Origin: Lethocerus indicus
Lineage: Eukaryota > Arthropoda > Insecta > Hemiptera > Belostomatidae
DNA length: 64,000 bases
Assembly: GCA_019843655.1 (NCBI GenBank)
Contig: JACDQD010000105.1
Coordinates: forward strand, 1,426,001-1,490,000
Reading direction: 5' to 3'
The first letter of the stretch is position 1. The number at the start of each line of letters is the position of its first letter. Under the pieces are notes generated by a model. That model had not been told where the DNA came from and did not search any database. It saw nothing but the letters and a program-made list of their open reading frames with translations. A program made the translations under genes and the position numbers. This document shows, piece by piece, positions 52,628-64,000 of this stretch.

Positions 52628-53500
52628 TAAATGAATCAAAATAGGTAGATGGACAGAAAAAATCTTGGCAAAGTAAAAAATTCAGGATCCCCCACAGACC
52701 TCATACATTACCACTGCAAACCGACCGGAACAAATGTTTTAAGCGAAATGTTAAACATAAACGTGTGAATTCACTGAAAACCGTGCATTAGAATTACTGT
52801 ACTATAGTGAATTATCCAAATTGAACAAGGACACGGTAATTAAACGCCTGTGAAAGCGTTGGATTGTGGTCTGGGCTAACGTTTTGGTCTGTAGGCATCG
52901 AACGGCTGCGTTCCATGTGCTTCCCGAAGCAGCTACTAGCGCTGTACGCTGGAGCCACACGTGTTCAATGAAGTTATCGCGACCGGAGTCTCTTTTTTTA
53001 TCTTCCCCGCTCTTCTATTAACCAGACGGTTAATAGGCCCTCACATTCCAACAAGTTTCGATAGAATTTCGTACAAAACCGAACCGTTTTCCTAGATCTT
53101 CGAGCCTAGAAACAGTTATTACACCCAGTCCTCGTTTAGTTTCAACACTCCTATTTTCAACTATTCCTATTCAGAGCCCTGAAGTTGTTTCAAAACGGTT
53201 TGTGTCGGTCTCAGCGGTATCTTCCTCGCCGATCTCGTATTTAACCTAATTGCGCTTTATCTTCGCTCCCCTTCCTCTCATCTTTCTCCCCTCCGTCTAA
53301 AATGCCCCTCAGAGATGGATTTCGATTGAAAATTAATTCTTCCCGGCCACGATGAATGACGGAAGTTCGATCTAGGTAGCGAAAAGCCAGCCGTATTCCA
53401 GGACAAGCATGTAAATCTTAATATACTACAATTAATATACATACTATGCTTTACAGTGACAACCTTTAGAATATCGAGGTTGATAATGTCGCCCAATCCT

Positions 53501-53527
53501 AATAGTGTCCTCTATTAGGACACTATT
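53501..53527. repeat. Perfect 11-bp inverted repeat (hairpin)
   Basis: The arm aatagtgtcct and its exact complement aggacactatt are separated by five bases. No T-run follows and no gene adjoins, so there is no clear role. Confidence 0.8.
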
Positions 53528-56278
53528 TAAACCTGAAAAACCACTCAGCGAAAATTTCAAAGCATGTCAGGGAGGTTTTGCCTCGGTATTACTGGAGAAA
53601 TTGAGCAATCGCCAGGTAGGCCTGGGTTAAGTACGTTTAAAATCATTCCCAAATTCTGTCCATTTCATAGAAGGACTTCGGCGCAATTATTCTCTGCAGC
53701 GACAGACACCGGTTATATAACTGATGAAGCGTAAAATCTACATCGGATTAATTAGACTTAGCTGCATCAACGGAACAAACTTCCGTCGTTTTCTGCACGG
53801 TTCTGGCACAGTCAAGGCGGTTGTTGCGACACAGTGCACCTGTCGGGTAGTCGGAGTTTTGCGTAACAGCCCCCACCAACCCGGGGATAAAGCATTAGTT
53901 TCGGCAGCTTTCATATCCTTCACACCCGATTCACTAGCATCCTTGAGCCCCCGCCGCCCCACCGAGTCGTTCGATCAATTGAAATTATCTCATTTAAGTT
54001 TTTTTTCTTATAATGAGGCGATGAAATTGAAGATTATTGCCAGTAGAGAGTACAATAACAAGGTTTGCCACGAACGGCTTATTCTGCAACTGACACAAGA
54101 GATAATGCAATAATTTGTTGTATGAAATTAGGCGAGTAAATTAAAAGTGTGGCAAGGTGCTGTTGGCGTATAAAATCCGTACCGCGGATGATATGGACCG
54201 TAATACTCACCTATCAGTTGTTTTTCTTCACGACCAATCCATTGTTTAATATTTAAGTACAGTTTGCTGTTAGATAAACAACTGAGCCATAAATTGTACC
54301 AGTTTAAATACAACGAAGGGGAGTCTTGGAGTTGGCTTCAGGGATGATCGCAGGGCTGTTAATGTCCCCGTAAAGGGATCTTAACTATACATGTCGGTCT
54401 AGCATAATTGATGACAATTGGGAATTAGATGGAGCTGTTGTGTGGACTATGGGGTTGGCCTACAGGGGAAGCCGTGCGGATGCTGGACACGTCCAGGGCC
54501 GACCGCCCCCTCCTCACACCCTTTCTGACTACAAGAGCAGTGTGTCAACACATTTTAAAGATCCATTACTGAATCTCCTGAAATCGGATCAATTTCACTC
54601 CGCCTCACTCTCCTATAGTATTCAGCTTCAAAGTAGAGCTAATATATATTTAGAGGACCGATCAATTTGTCCAACATTGGTAGCAATACGGGTTTTGTTG
54701 TAGTTTTATATACGACATATTGTACTTCAAATCTCGGTTGGTGACACAAATGGGATAAGTACAAAGAGATGGCGGCCGAACAATAAAATATTCATTAATA
54801 TACAACACGACATTCTCTCGCAGCACATGGATTGAATTTTCGATAGATTATTTCATCCTATGCGGTCATGAGACAACCCTTGTATATCCATTATCGGGAG
54901 AAACTGTGGGAATAGAGAGGGGAGAATTATTTCAGAAACGAGGAAAGGACCGCTCCAAATTGGAAATGGCCCAACTACAATTAAATATCTGTTTAATAGG
55001 GGAATAGAAACGCGTGTTGACCATTAATATTGGCGAGTTCAATATATGTAACGGCAGCGATAAGTCCGCCGCTGTCTAAGTAGAGCGATAATGTACTGTT
55101 TGATAGTATGATTTCGGACAACCGGCAAGTACACTGGGCACGTACCGCACCTCCCCCTGCCAGTCGCTATCATGAACCGGAGCGGCAATTAACTTGCATG
55201 TCGCCGACTAAGTTCATCGGCCGTGAACCTAAAAATTAAATCAATTTACTGCAACCGTCCGCAGTGCTCTTTTGTCCATCTCCCGGAGAGAATTATGGAG
55301 TACATCAGATATTTGAACACCTATCTGATTAGGATCAGGGAATATATTTTCTTTTGGTCTGCATCCATAGGATGAATTTCAACTCGAGAGAATTCAACAA
55401 GGAGAAGACGAAACAGAAGTTACAATAAACGGAGGGGACATTCTTGGTGGCGACGATTAAACGTATAGTCGTGCCATGACGGAAGTCCGAAGCACAAAAG
55501 AAAATTGGGAAATAGAACAAACGGAAATTCCATTTTCCAATTGCTGGCCGTGCTCTTTCGAGAAATTTCATTCCTTTTATTCGATCAGACTGGATTGTTC
55601 TTTCCAAGAAAATATATTGCCACGTGGAAAGAACCGACCGCCTCTCATCAATCCGAACAGCATTCAAGCCGCTAAAACGCCCAATACTTTTTCCACTCGT
55701 CCCTTGTGTTTCAATACTTTCAATTTTTCGTGAAAAAAATTGGCAATATTTGTTTATATCTGACACCGTTGATTACAATAAAAGGATAAATTTCCCAATC
55801 CAATAATAAATAAAATCTTCAATCCATCCTTAACCTGTCCTCAAGGAAAATGATATAGTATTCTCTGAATCCAGTGACGCAGCAAACGAGCTTACCCGGC
55901 GGCCCGCGTTATCTAGACTGAACACGGGACAGTACGACGCGTTACATTACTGGGCGTGTTTCAAATGCATATAATGCACGAATAGCGTGCACTGCATTCA
56001 AGAGTTAGTGAAAGTTCACAGAAGTGAAGTGCAAGTGGAGTACTCTGCACGGGAAATTTCAATTTCGCTTTTTAATTCAAAATCTCCAAAAGTGCGATAG
56101 CGTATTAGGTTTATGGTTCCAATTATATTCGATAAAATTAAACAATCCTAACGAAGAAATGTCCGCGTTTGATATTCATATGCCGATATATACGTGACAT
56201 GTGCACAGATGAAAACATGCTGATTCTTATAGATTCTAAAATTTTAAATGTGTCTGAGTAAATGAATCAAGGACGGAT

Positions 56279-59200
56279 ATGAAATCTCGCTTAAAATATG
56301 AAAATCATCTAGAGCAATTGAGGATTTCCCTAATTTTTGCCCTTGCCCCGCCTGCACTTGGTAAAGTAAAACTTGGGAGTAACAGGCCGTTGGAGTAGTC
56401 GCGAATAAATCTTGGTCCAAGATAAGGGAAAAGGAATAAAACTCCAGAGCAGTTTCCGTCCCAGGAAGGAAGTGGGGAAGGGGAGGGGCCTTCCTGTGAA
56501 GTAGGCAAGAGAGAGAGAGAGAGGGAAAGAGAGAGAGGCAAATCTCGAGCAACATATTAAACTCGATACGCAGAGGAAAACCAATTAGTCTGAAGATTTT
56601 TATTTCAATTTTTTCCGATTTATCACGATTCTGCTTTTGATATTACCGAATATTGGACATTTTACAGAGATGTACTGGTATTCAAATGGGTGAATTATAA
56701 TGTCTCAAGTATGACACGCACGCATTTAACGACCCGCCGTTCCATCCACGCGATCCTGTAGAGAAAGTCACATTTACTGGGGGGATACTTACTCCTAAGG
56801 ACGTGAGTTATTTGTTTGTTTTTTTTGTTTTTGTTCCTCATCTCTCTGCCCATCACGCATAACGTTGACGTCGTTAATTTCGCTCCGAACATTAACAAAG
56901 CACAACGGAAGTGACAGCGCATTGCATTATACGCAACGTCGCTAATTGGCTGTGCCCGGTCGTCAGGTAAAAGAGCCGAACGTAAACGCATGGCGTGCAA
57001 AAAAAAGTAATGCTTATGAAGTGGGGATAAAAAACAATAATTATTTCGTATCAATTTTTTAGGAAGATAAGAAATTTCGCCAACGAGGCCTCGGTCCTTT
57101 GTCGTCCGGAAACACTTCTATTTTTCTTATCTCTCTTTCGTCATTTGCCAATACACTTACGGGATTTTGGCTATCCGAAATATTATATAACATACGATTA
57201 AATTTCCATTAAGATGAAAAAAGTAAAAACTAGTTTATTGCAGTTGACAACTACTACTTGTATTGACAAATTATTAGAGGGATTACAGTATTGAAAAAAT
57301 GATAATACTGTAAATTGGTGCTGGCTTTGTCTTCTAGAGTACACTTTCTGTTCTTGTTCTTTATTCTTGGCTAATTTCATTTTCCATTTTTCTATCGGTT
57401 GGCATTTGGTCAAGAGGAATCAAACTGGCCCTGGGAGTATTTCGTTAATAATCTCGTTCTAATTGTTCGTAAATATTCTCTCTATTCTCTTTTTGTCTTG
57501 AATCCTGGCCATTTCCATCCTCGAAACTTTCCAGTAAGTAGAACTCCTGGAATAGTCATGAGACGCTCATCGCCTGGAACGCTGTGATGAATTGGATTTT
57601 CTAACTTTCATGCGGGGATATATGTAGGCATAAATCAGTATAATGAGCCCACTGCACTTATTGTCCTCATTTCCAGTGTATTAATGAACGGATGCCGGTC
57701 TCCAGACACCGTATCCTCGCAACGTTTTTCATCCGACGTCCGTATTTGAAATTAATTAAAACTAGCGCAATCGATATTAGAGCGTGGTATTGCTTTTATT
57801 TACTACCTTGTTGTACATCAATAGCGTGTGAACGACTGCTCGGTCCAAGGAAGGTAGTACGACTATAAACCATCGCGGCCACTAAATTAAAGTTTAGTAT
57901 CGCTAAGAATTCGAGTTATTAACCAACGCCCCGTTCAAAAAACAGGTAACTAATACATTACTGTTTTCACTGATTAATAATGTAGACAGATCAAATAAAA
58001 CACGTACAACGCGGCTAGTGAATAGTGAAAGTCTATATAAGTAAGTGAAGTTCAGGAAAGAATTCCCATCGGAAAGGGAAACAACACCAGGCGTAGCCCA
58101 AAGTTTGCCCGAGGCTGACCGTAGAGAAAATATGGAGACAGCTTCGAGTATTGAACAAGAAGGATATGACTTTCTTTTGTGAGCCGGCTCCTCGCTTTTC
58201 GATTTCCCAGCGCAATAGCCGCTGTAAAGGTCGGACGGGACTGGCAATAAGACGCCATCGGAGAAAGTTGACGCCGTTGGATTCCAGAAATATTGGGAAT
58301 ATTGCCGGCTATTATTTGCAACAAAAAATTCCTTCTCCGTCACGAAAAGCATGAAATCCATGCAGCATCTCTGGTACGTAGGAGAGCCCGATTCGAGGCT
58401 CAATCCTAACGCACTCGATTTGTTAATCATTTTTTGTTTAATCAAAAACAAATCGCTACGAACGATTGCGAGAAACCGAAATCTACCTGAAAAAATAACC
58501 TAGATCCATAATAAACATAATAGACATTTTTCGCCACCGACTACACTAATGGCCGAGTCGAAACTTACAATGCGCTGTTCTACCAGGTTTGGGCCAAATA
58601 CTTACTAAATACTGGTTTCACACCACATGCTCTGTTAATTTGAATTATAAACAGTAAATTACAGTTTTGTTTCTTGAAAAAACAGGCGGGTATTCTGTCC
58701 ACATTAAAAAATGTTCACCTTGAACCCAATGAATGGGGCGAGAAATTCGATGATTCCTCAGGTAATATCCCGCGATTGAGTTGTCGTACTCAGCTCCATG
58801 AGTTATTGTCGAGCACTCCTCCTCCTCGTTATTCCGCGCCATTTCATTCTGTAATTCCTTCCACATCCAACCTCGAACGGATTTACCTTGCCCCACCTTC
58901 CGAATCTTAACACTGGCCCATTTAGGATTCCAGTCGTTGGCCTATTTGACTGAACCTAACGATGCGCAGATTCAGTACACGATTTCACGATGGCATCTTG
59001 AAAATGGGTAGATTTGTATTGACATTTTCTGTATATATTATCATCAAAACGGAATGAACTGTTCCAATAAAATATAGTACAATGCCCCGATCTCCGAACT
59101 GTTTCAGACTCAGGTCTGACACGTGATAGATCCGAGATGTGTACAGACTTTGTGTGGGAAACTGCACGTCCTTCACGCGGCCCGGCCCCGTATAATGTTC

Positions 59201-60636
59201 CCCTCGCGTCCACCCAGCCCGACTCATCGCTGAATCGTAGCCACCTTGATTTCTATAATATATTCCTCAAACATCGTTCCAAACTAAAATTCTGATGAAT
59301 GTTTAAAACATTATTTTAACCGACTTTAAATTTTATTTAGGAGGAATAAAAGGAGGGTGTTTGTTACGTACAAATTAAAATATTTTTTAGCCCGAGCCCA
59401 CAATCTGATATCTGGAGAGGCGGTCAAGGTAAAACCACATCATTCACGCCTCTGAATGTGTACGACGGCCGGCTGAAATGTATCTCCAAATAAAATGGAA
59501 ATGTTTGTATTTCCAATTATAGTTAACATGTCATATTTAAACAAATATCCCGGTGCTAAAAATATTTACTAGTTTATACAATTTCCCTGTTTGGCCCCTG
59601 TTGTAAGACTGGACGAATTCAGTGTCCACAGAGGAACAGGGAGCGACCCAGAGCTTCTCGCTTAGTTGAACATGCTTGTCTAGCTCTCGGTGTGTGTGTA
59701 TGTGTGTGTGTGTGTGCATGTGTATGTGTGTAGACTCATCCCACTTCCGCCCGCCCGACCAACGTTTCAGAGCCGTTGAACGCGAAAGCGCTATACACGA
59801 GCCCACGGAACAATACACGTGTCACAATGCTCATCCTGCTATCCCACCCTTACTGAAAATTGCAAATGAAAATTTGGTTTCAGATATACAGTTTGGATGG
59901 CTGGGGACAAATCTCTATAATCTATCGCTCAAACGAAGGAAGTAAAACTACCGTTACGTACGATACAAAATCAATTGTATATCTATTGGTGTTCCTTGCT
60001 CATCTCGGGGATTGAAGCAATAAATATTAACAAGAGATTAACATCCGGACAGGTGTTCGGACCAATCGAGAATGGAGTCGCACGTAGAACAAAAAAAGAA
60101 AATGAGTTCGCTCTACAACAATTAGCGTTATAAATATTCAAGCGGTTTCCATGTAAGAAGGCGCACGTTGCGAGAGGCATTGTAACTGGCTGATCACTAG
60201 CATATTCCTCGTTGGTAAACTTCACTCTGATTGTTCCGTTACGATTGCCCGGTTCGCATGTCAATGAGCTCGGCAATGACTCGTGCGCTATTAGACAACG
60301 CGGAATGAACGGCAGGAAATAAAATAAAATAATTCCCCGGTGGCTTCTGAGAAAATTGCAATCTTTACTTTCGCAACTTTCTTCGGTTTAGCCCGAACAT
60401 ACCTTCGCTGAAGGTATGACGAATAATTTTCTACCTGATGCCATTCCGGGAGTTAGTTGCCATAATAAATTATATTTTTTTTCTAATATATTTAACTTTT
60501 CAAGGCGTGTCTGTGTTCGTACCTGTTTGTTTGTACATTAGGCGCAGTGGATGCCCATAAGTGGCTAGATTTTTTCCGTCGTCGGAAGCCAAGTATTAAT
60601 GAAGTTCCGGAAGAGGAGGAGGCGCGGAAACTATAG
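56279..60636 (+). CDS. Candidate four-exon gene F, about 123 aa
   Basis: Not recognised. Exons: 56279-56360 (ATG, MKSRLKYENHLEQL, hydrophobic LIFALAPPAL, donor cttg|gtaaag), 57415-57533 (WPWEYFVNNLVLIVRK, ends NFP, consensus donor cca|gtaagt), 58686-58761 (LKNVHLEPNEWGEKFDD, donor tcag|gtaata) and 60542-60636 (acceptor gtttgtacattag, HKWLDFFRRRKPS, acidic VPEEEEARKL, TAG). Phases 1, 0 and 1 agree at the three joints. The two hydrophobic stretches could be a signal or membrane segments. The second acceptor (gtcaag) is weak and introns are 1.0-1.8 kb. Each exon was found by eye, and a chance chain is quite possible. Other exon-like pieces lie inside the introns. Confidence 0.27.
56508..56539. 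repeat. (GA)n purine tract
   Basis: The run agagagagagagagggaaag and more GA. Serine-leucine frames on the minus strand derive from it. Confidence 0.85.
57946..58500 (+). other. Mostly open plus-strand frame with four stops (possible pseudogene or exon cluster)
   Basis: One plus-strand frame is protein-like for most of this stretch but holds stops at about 58040, 58180, 58216 and 58225. The pieces are LVNSESLYK before gtaagt, then EFPSERETTPGVAQSLPE to EGYDFLL before gtgagc, then SEKVDAVGFQKYWEYCRLLF with MQHLWYVGEPDSRLNPNALD to a stop at 58500. Two of the stops overlap donor motifs, which would suit short introns, but the nearest acceptors give introns of 15, 32 or 51 nt. Either the gaps are real short introns that I have placed badly, or this is a decayed gene. 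The opposite strand is also open for 182 codons (57903-58451). Confidence 0.25.
59689..59732. repeat. (TG)n microsatellite, imperfect
   Basis: TG repeats with a few A or C interruptions. The Cys-Val-Cys frame through it is an artefact. Confidence 0.9.
59771..59945 (+). CDS. Candidate terminal exon after a strong acceptor
   Basis: A long pyrimidine tract (cccacttccgcccgcccgac) leads to aacgtttcag. The phase-2 frame that follows reads AVERESAIHEPTEQYTC, then HPAIPPLLKIANENL, then LSLKRRK and TAA. The acceptor is among the best in the window. It does not fit the phase of gene F exon 3 (phase 1), so it would belong to another transcript or be a chance hit. It starts 38 bases after a TG microsatellite. 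Confidence 0.25.
60398..60418. repeat. 8-bp hairpin, catacctt-cgctg-aaggtatg
   Basis: Perfect 8-bp stem with a 5-base loop, in non-coding sequence upstream of the candidate exon at 60542. Confidence 0.6.
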
Positions 60637-60639
60637 ATC

Positions 60640-61069
60640 TAAAGAAGCCCAAAACGCAAAGTTTATTCAGAGTTCAGAAAGACTGGCAACAGTTACGGGG
60701 GAAGAAAACAGTGAGCATATTTCACATCGGCCCCGAACAATCTTTGCTCAGTGGAAGTCACGCCGTTCACGAAGTACACGGTGCATTCAAACGTCTTGGC
60801 ATCAGTTCCTACGTAGAGTCACCCAGCTGTCAGTCATATAAGAGTTACGCCCTGCCGGAACGTGGTTTTTGAACTAAACCAACCTTCAATTTTACTTATC
60901 ATCTTCAAATATATATATATGGCTGGCCGAGGAATTGTTTCCAACAGGCGACCTTTGTGAAGTTACGGTCTCTAAGCAGCCGGATATGACCATCTTACCA
61001 GCGATGAAAACATATCCATTTGTTTATAATACCTGTTTTGTGGTCTGAGAGGGGTTGGAATACCGTAAT
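60640..61069. other. Overlapping open frames after candidate exon F4
   Basis: Two plus-strand frames remain open through 60599-60872: one from an ATG at 60599 (80 codons, Arg-rich) and one without an ATG from 60603 to 60872. Neither is supported. The rest, up to the repeat at 61070, is AT-rich. Confidence 0.3.
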
Positions 61070-61268
61070 CGGTGCAAGTGCACCCAACGAACTTTAGTTA
61101 AGTACATTTCCGCACCACACTCTGGGGGCGCTAGTTTATCGGTGCGAGTGCACACAACGAACCTTAGTTCAGTAAATTAACGCACCACCCTCAGGGGGCG
61201 CTAGTTAATATATATCTAATAATTTTTATTTAAAGAGAAAGCAAATCTTTCATAGCCAAATAAAAACA
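61070..61268 (+). repeat. Dispersed repeat, copy 3 (two internal units, ends truncated)
   Basis: Two 70-bp units start at 61070 and 61140, followed by the tail with atctaataatttttatttaa and aaagagaaagcaaatctttc. The leader before the first unit and the far end of the tail do not match the other copies, so this one looks truncated on both sides. Same orientation as the other copies. Confidence 0.75.
61186..61204 (+). promoter_or_regulatory. CTCF-like motif in the third repeat copy
   Basis: The sequence ccaccctcagggggcgctag has a C-rich flank and the AGGGGGCGC core in the order expected of a CTCF site. The preceding unit has tctgggggcgctag, one mismatch in the core. Confidence 0.35.
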
Positions 61269-64000
61269 TACATATAAATATATATAGTTCCCTGCCATTG
61301 TTCCCTGACCTTGTAACGTAACTGCTCGGAGAACACGCATCATTGAGCAAAGGGGACGTACGTCATTGATACTTGTGGGCGGTGGATGCGATGAGCCCTG
61401 ACCCAGCATCAGATCCACCATCTGAGTCAATAGAGCTCGATCAATAGGTCAATTGGCATAAAATATAGGTGCAATGCGGACAACAATAAATTACATACTT
61501 TGGAGAGACACGAAAATCAAGTCAACACTAACACAGAACACTGTTAGAGGAACACTGATCGGGGGAATAAAGGTTAAGATAAATAACAATAAAATAAGCG
61601 AGAAAATGGGTGAACACTTCTGAACTTTAAACCAATTTCAACATAATAAGTAGGATCTAAATGGACTTATTTAGATAAAATGAAATAACAATATCTGCGT
61701 TAATATTCAATCATCAGCCGATGATGCATTTAGTTGTCACTTCAATGTCAATAATACACGAATACTACTAAACCACTACAATAAACTTATATTAATTTTG
61801 AAAATATAAGTATGTAAATATAAAAGATAAGCGTCCATGCAAATTCTACAAAGGCATAAAGAGTTCAGGACAATATAATTTCTAAACCTTTGTTTCATAA
61901 AGAAAGTTTGTAAGTTCAAAACTTTCGTTTGGAGTGGCTCTCATATTTTCCGAGCTGAAAACCCCTTTCATTAAAAACCGTTTTTTTCCTTTCCTTATTA
62001 AAACATCCTATGTTAAGTGAAAAATATGGCGTTCATAAATGAGCTGATTTTCTGTTAATGAATCGTACCACTTAATGAATCGTATTTCTGAGTTGCATAA
62101 CGTGTTTTTCCTAAGCCAAAAAGTTTTTGTTTTTCAAATTTATTTCATTATAATGCGAAACAGAGACACGTTGTCTATTCAATCAGCCGTCCAACATTTT
62201 TTTTAGATGCGAATAACCCTGTGTAATATTCGCATGTACAGTGTATGCACAACTGCAAATATCTTATGCAACAGTTATCATGACAACATTTGATATTCAT
62301 TAACGGTTGACATATGATACCTCAATGTAACATATCGCCAAGGGAATTGACACAAATTCGATAATATTTAATTACATAATAAAACATTATATTGAGATGA
62401 ATCGAAAAAGATTGTCCAGCCTTATGTTACATTCACTGCTATAAATGGTTGTGTTGAAAGGCGAACTTTCCACGGTAAACCACAATTTTTATTCAACAAT
62501 CTAGTTTTCACTTTTTTCCATACATTTTTGCCTTCTTTAAGGTATCTTCATGGTACCGCGCTCAAAAAATGTTTTGCGGTAAAAAAACTCCTCGAAAATT
62601 TGGCTTCGGCTCCTCGATTAATGTTCGGCTTTTCAGAGCGATAACCATGATTGGATCACTTAAATTTATTTACGTTAATCAATTAAAATTACAGTAATGA
62701 AATAAGAACTTGGTGAAAGCTCGCAGCCACCAGTACTCGATTATACGATTTTCTGTCTCCTGTCTGATTTCTTATTAAAATAGGAATTGTCCTCGTTTAA
62801 GTCAGAAAATAGTAATTAGCAACAAGTAACTGTAATGGAATCTCCGGAATTGGACTTTGGAGTTTAGTAAATCAATCAAACCATTTCTGGGACATTTACT
62901 GATCGCTGAAACTACCTCCACCGCGCTATTATACACAAGTTTTTGGAAATACAATGGTCCATTGTTGTCCAACACGTCAATTGCAATTGGGTCAGATTTA
63001 ACGCCGTACAATAAATCAACGGTAAAAGGGACGAATATAAACCTTATATATCACGACCCTGCGGCGAATTCGGATTCAACGCACAAATTAGAACAACGGG
63101 GTTGATTCGTGTGGCATCGAGATAAGTGGGGCCTGGCACAGTCGCCCCCAATGCTCACCTGTAACCACCAAACACCCCCCCGCCCTACCCTACAATCAGT
63201 TTCACTTTCCCTCTTTATAAACAATTTTACTACATCAAACCAAACTGAACAGAAAAAAAGCACAGAAAATTCCCGTTACCGAAGAAATGAAAAATACATA
63301 TTTAAAACTGATTTCGAATAATTACCTCGATTCATAATATACACACAAAAATTTAACCACGTTGACCTTAACCTGTCTTCAAGGGTGGTTTTTATAAGTG
63401 ATTACGGTCCAGAGGAAGTTGGAAAGAATTTCCCCGTGAAGGTCCTCGATCCTGCGTCCGTTAACTGAGAAAACCACCCCAATCAGTTTGCCCTACGCAA
63501 TTACCCTCTAAATTCCGAAATATTTAACGTGATGAGTACTTTAGATCTATGATAGAATATTACAGTCCTATACCCTTAACGATGTTAGAGTGATGCTAGA
63601 ACACCGAAATTTAATTTTGGGGGTCACAGCATAAACACTCTTTACTTTGTCGCAAATTTGAAATTTTAATTATTTCCCCTTGAAATATCGGAGTTCAACC
63701 CGCGAGCGCCCGCTTCGAGATATTAAAACGTGGTTCATCACAAAACTCATTGTTTGTTCCGTGAAAGGGCTAATGCCGATTCAACACGTGTTGTTAACGA
63801 GCCCGCCCCGTTGAGGACAATAGACGAATACCCTTAGAGATTTATGTTTTCTAATTAAGTCCCCCCACTCCTCACCCCCCAACCACCAACCAACCGCCAA
63901 CCCCCAATCCCCAATCCCCACCACACCTGCCAACCACCAACCACCGGCTTGTCTTGTAACCATGACACCCCGCTATGGCTAGGATGTTTAAACAATTCTT
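61269..64000. other. No convincing gene
   Basis: AT-rich non-coding DNA with short frames only (for example 62857-63105). Simple C-rich sequence at 63860-63940 (ccaaccaccaaccaacc-like) causes the glycine- and tryptophan-rich minus-strand frame there. Confidence 0.45.

Larger units (their letters stand above)
51331..56278. other. Weak ORFs only
   Basis: A 47-codon ATG frame at 54429-54572 (GWPTGEAVRMLDTSRADRPL) overlaps another frame that stays open to 54703 and is followed by AATAAA near 54783. At 55476-55733 a plus-strand ATG frame of 85 codons overlaps a 143-codon minus-strand ATG frame (55766-55335). None has homology or splice support. The rest is AT-rich non-coding DNA. Confidence 0.35.

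Noticed and set aside
55335..55766. 143-codon minus-strand ATG frame
   Set aside because: Plausible in length but without homology or splice context, and it overlaps an equally plausible plus-strand frame. The choice cannot be made from sequence alone.
59676..59770. Cysteine-rich start MSSSRCVCMCVCVC
   Set aside because: It is produced by the TG microsatellite and is not a relative of genes A and B.
63781..63963. Gly/Trp-rich minus-strand frame
   Set aside because: It arises from C-rich simple repeats (ccaaccacc).

Overview
This is eukaryotic nuclear DNA, most likely from an insect or another arthropod. It is AT-rich and mostly non-coding. Coding exons are short and split by GT-AG introns, AATAAA signals follow the convincing terminal exons, and there is a decayed Jockey-type LINE fragment. 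I saw no prokaryotic operon structure and recognised no tRNA, rRNA or CRISPR. The species cannot be named from the sequence.

The best-supported genes are two plus-strand members of one family of small cysteine-rich proteins that I do not recognise. Gene A lies at 22999-26334 and gene B at 40142-40936. Both start MPEVC. Both have a first coding exon of exactly 104 nt and a phase-2 intron, followed by an exon opening with the same DRPC...VPK...TKG block and then a phase-0 intron. Cys 5, 15, 39, 51 and 53 are at identical positions. The C-terminal halves differ completely. Gene A also has two related terminal exons in tandem, each with a phase-0 acceptor, its own stop and an AATAAA downstream. 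They read as alternative last exons sharing a GDPSHxHWxP...CxYPxxCxxxCF...RYKxYLE domain.

Region by region: 1-2.6 kb, nothing convincing; 2.6-3.0 kb, minus-strand LINE relic; 4.1-4.4 kb, first copy of a dispersed repeat, then a run of hairpins; 15.6 kb, one candidate first exon; 18.1-18.8 kb, the same repeat with seven 71-bp units, each with a CTCF-like GGGGGCGC core; 20.5-21.0 kb, GC-rich island; 21.4-22.6 kb, candidate three-exon gene; 23-26.7 kb, gene A; 27-40 kb, nothing convincing; 40.1-41 kb, gene B; 43.5-49.1 kb, several small candidate gene models; 50.9-51.3 kb, second GC-rich island; 56.2-60.7 kb, a phase-consistent but unproven four-exon model with other exon-like segments inside it; 61.1 kb, third repeat copy; 61.3-64 kb, nothing convincing.

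Apart from genes A and B and the LINE, every coding call rests on open frame, splice motifs and phase agreement only. Reading frames of this size arise by chance in such sequence, so those confidences are low. No pathway linking the genes can be inferred.
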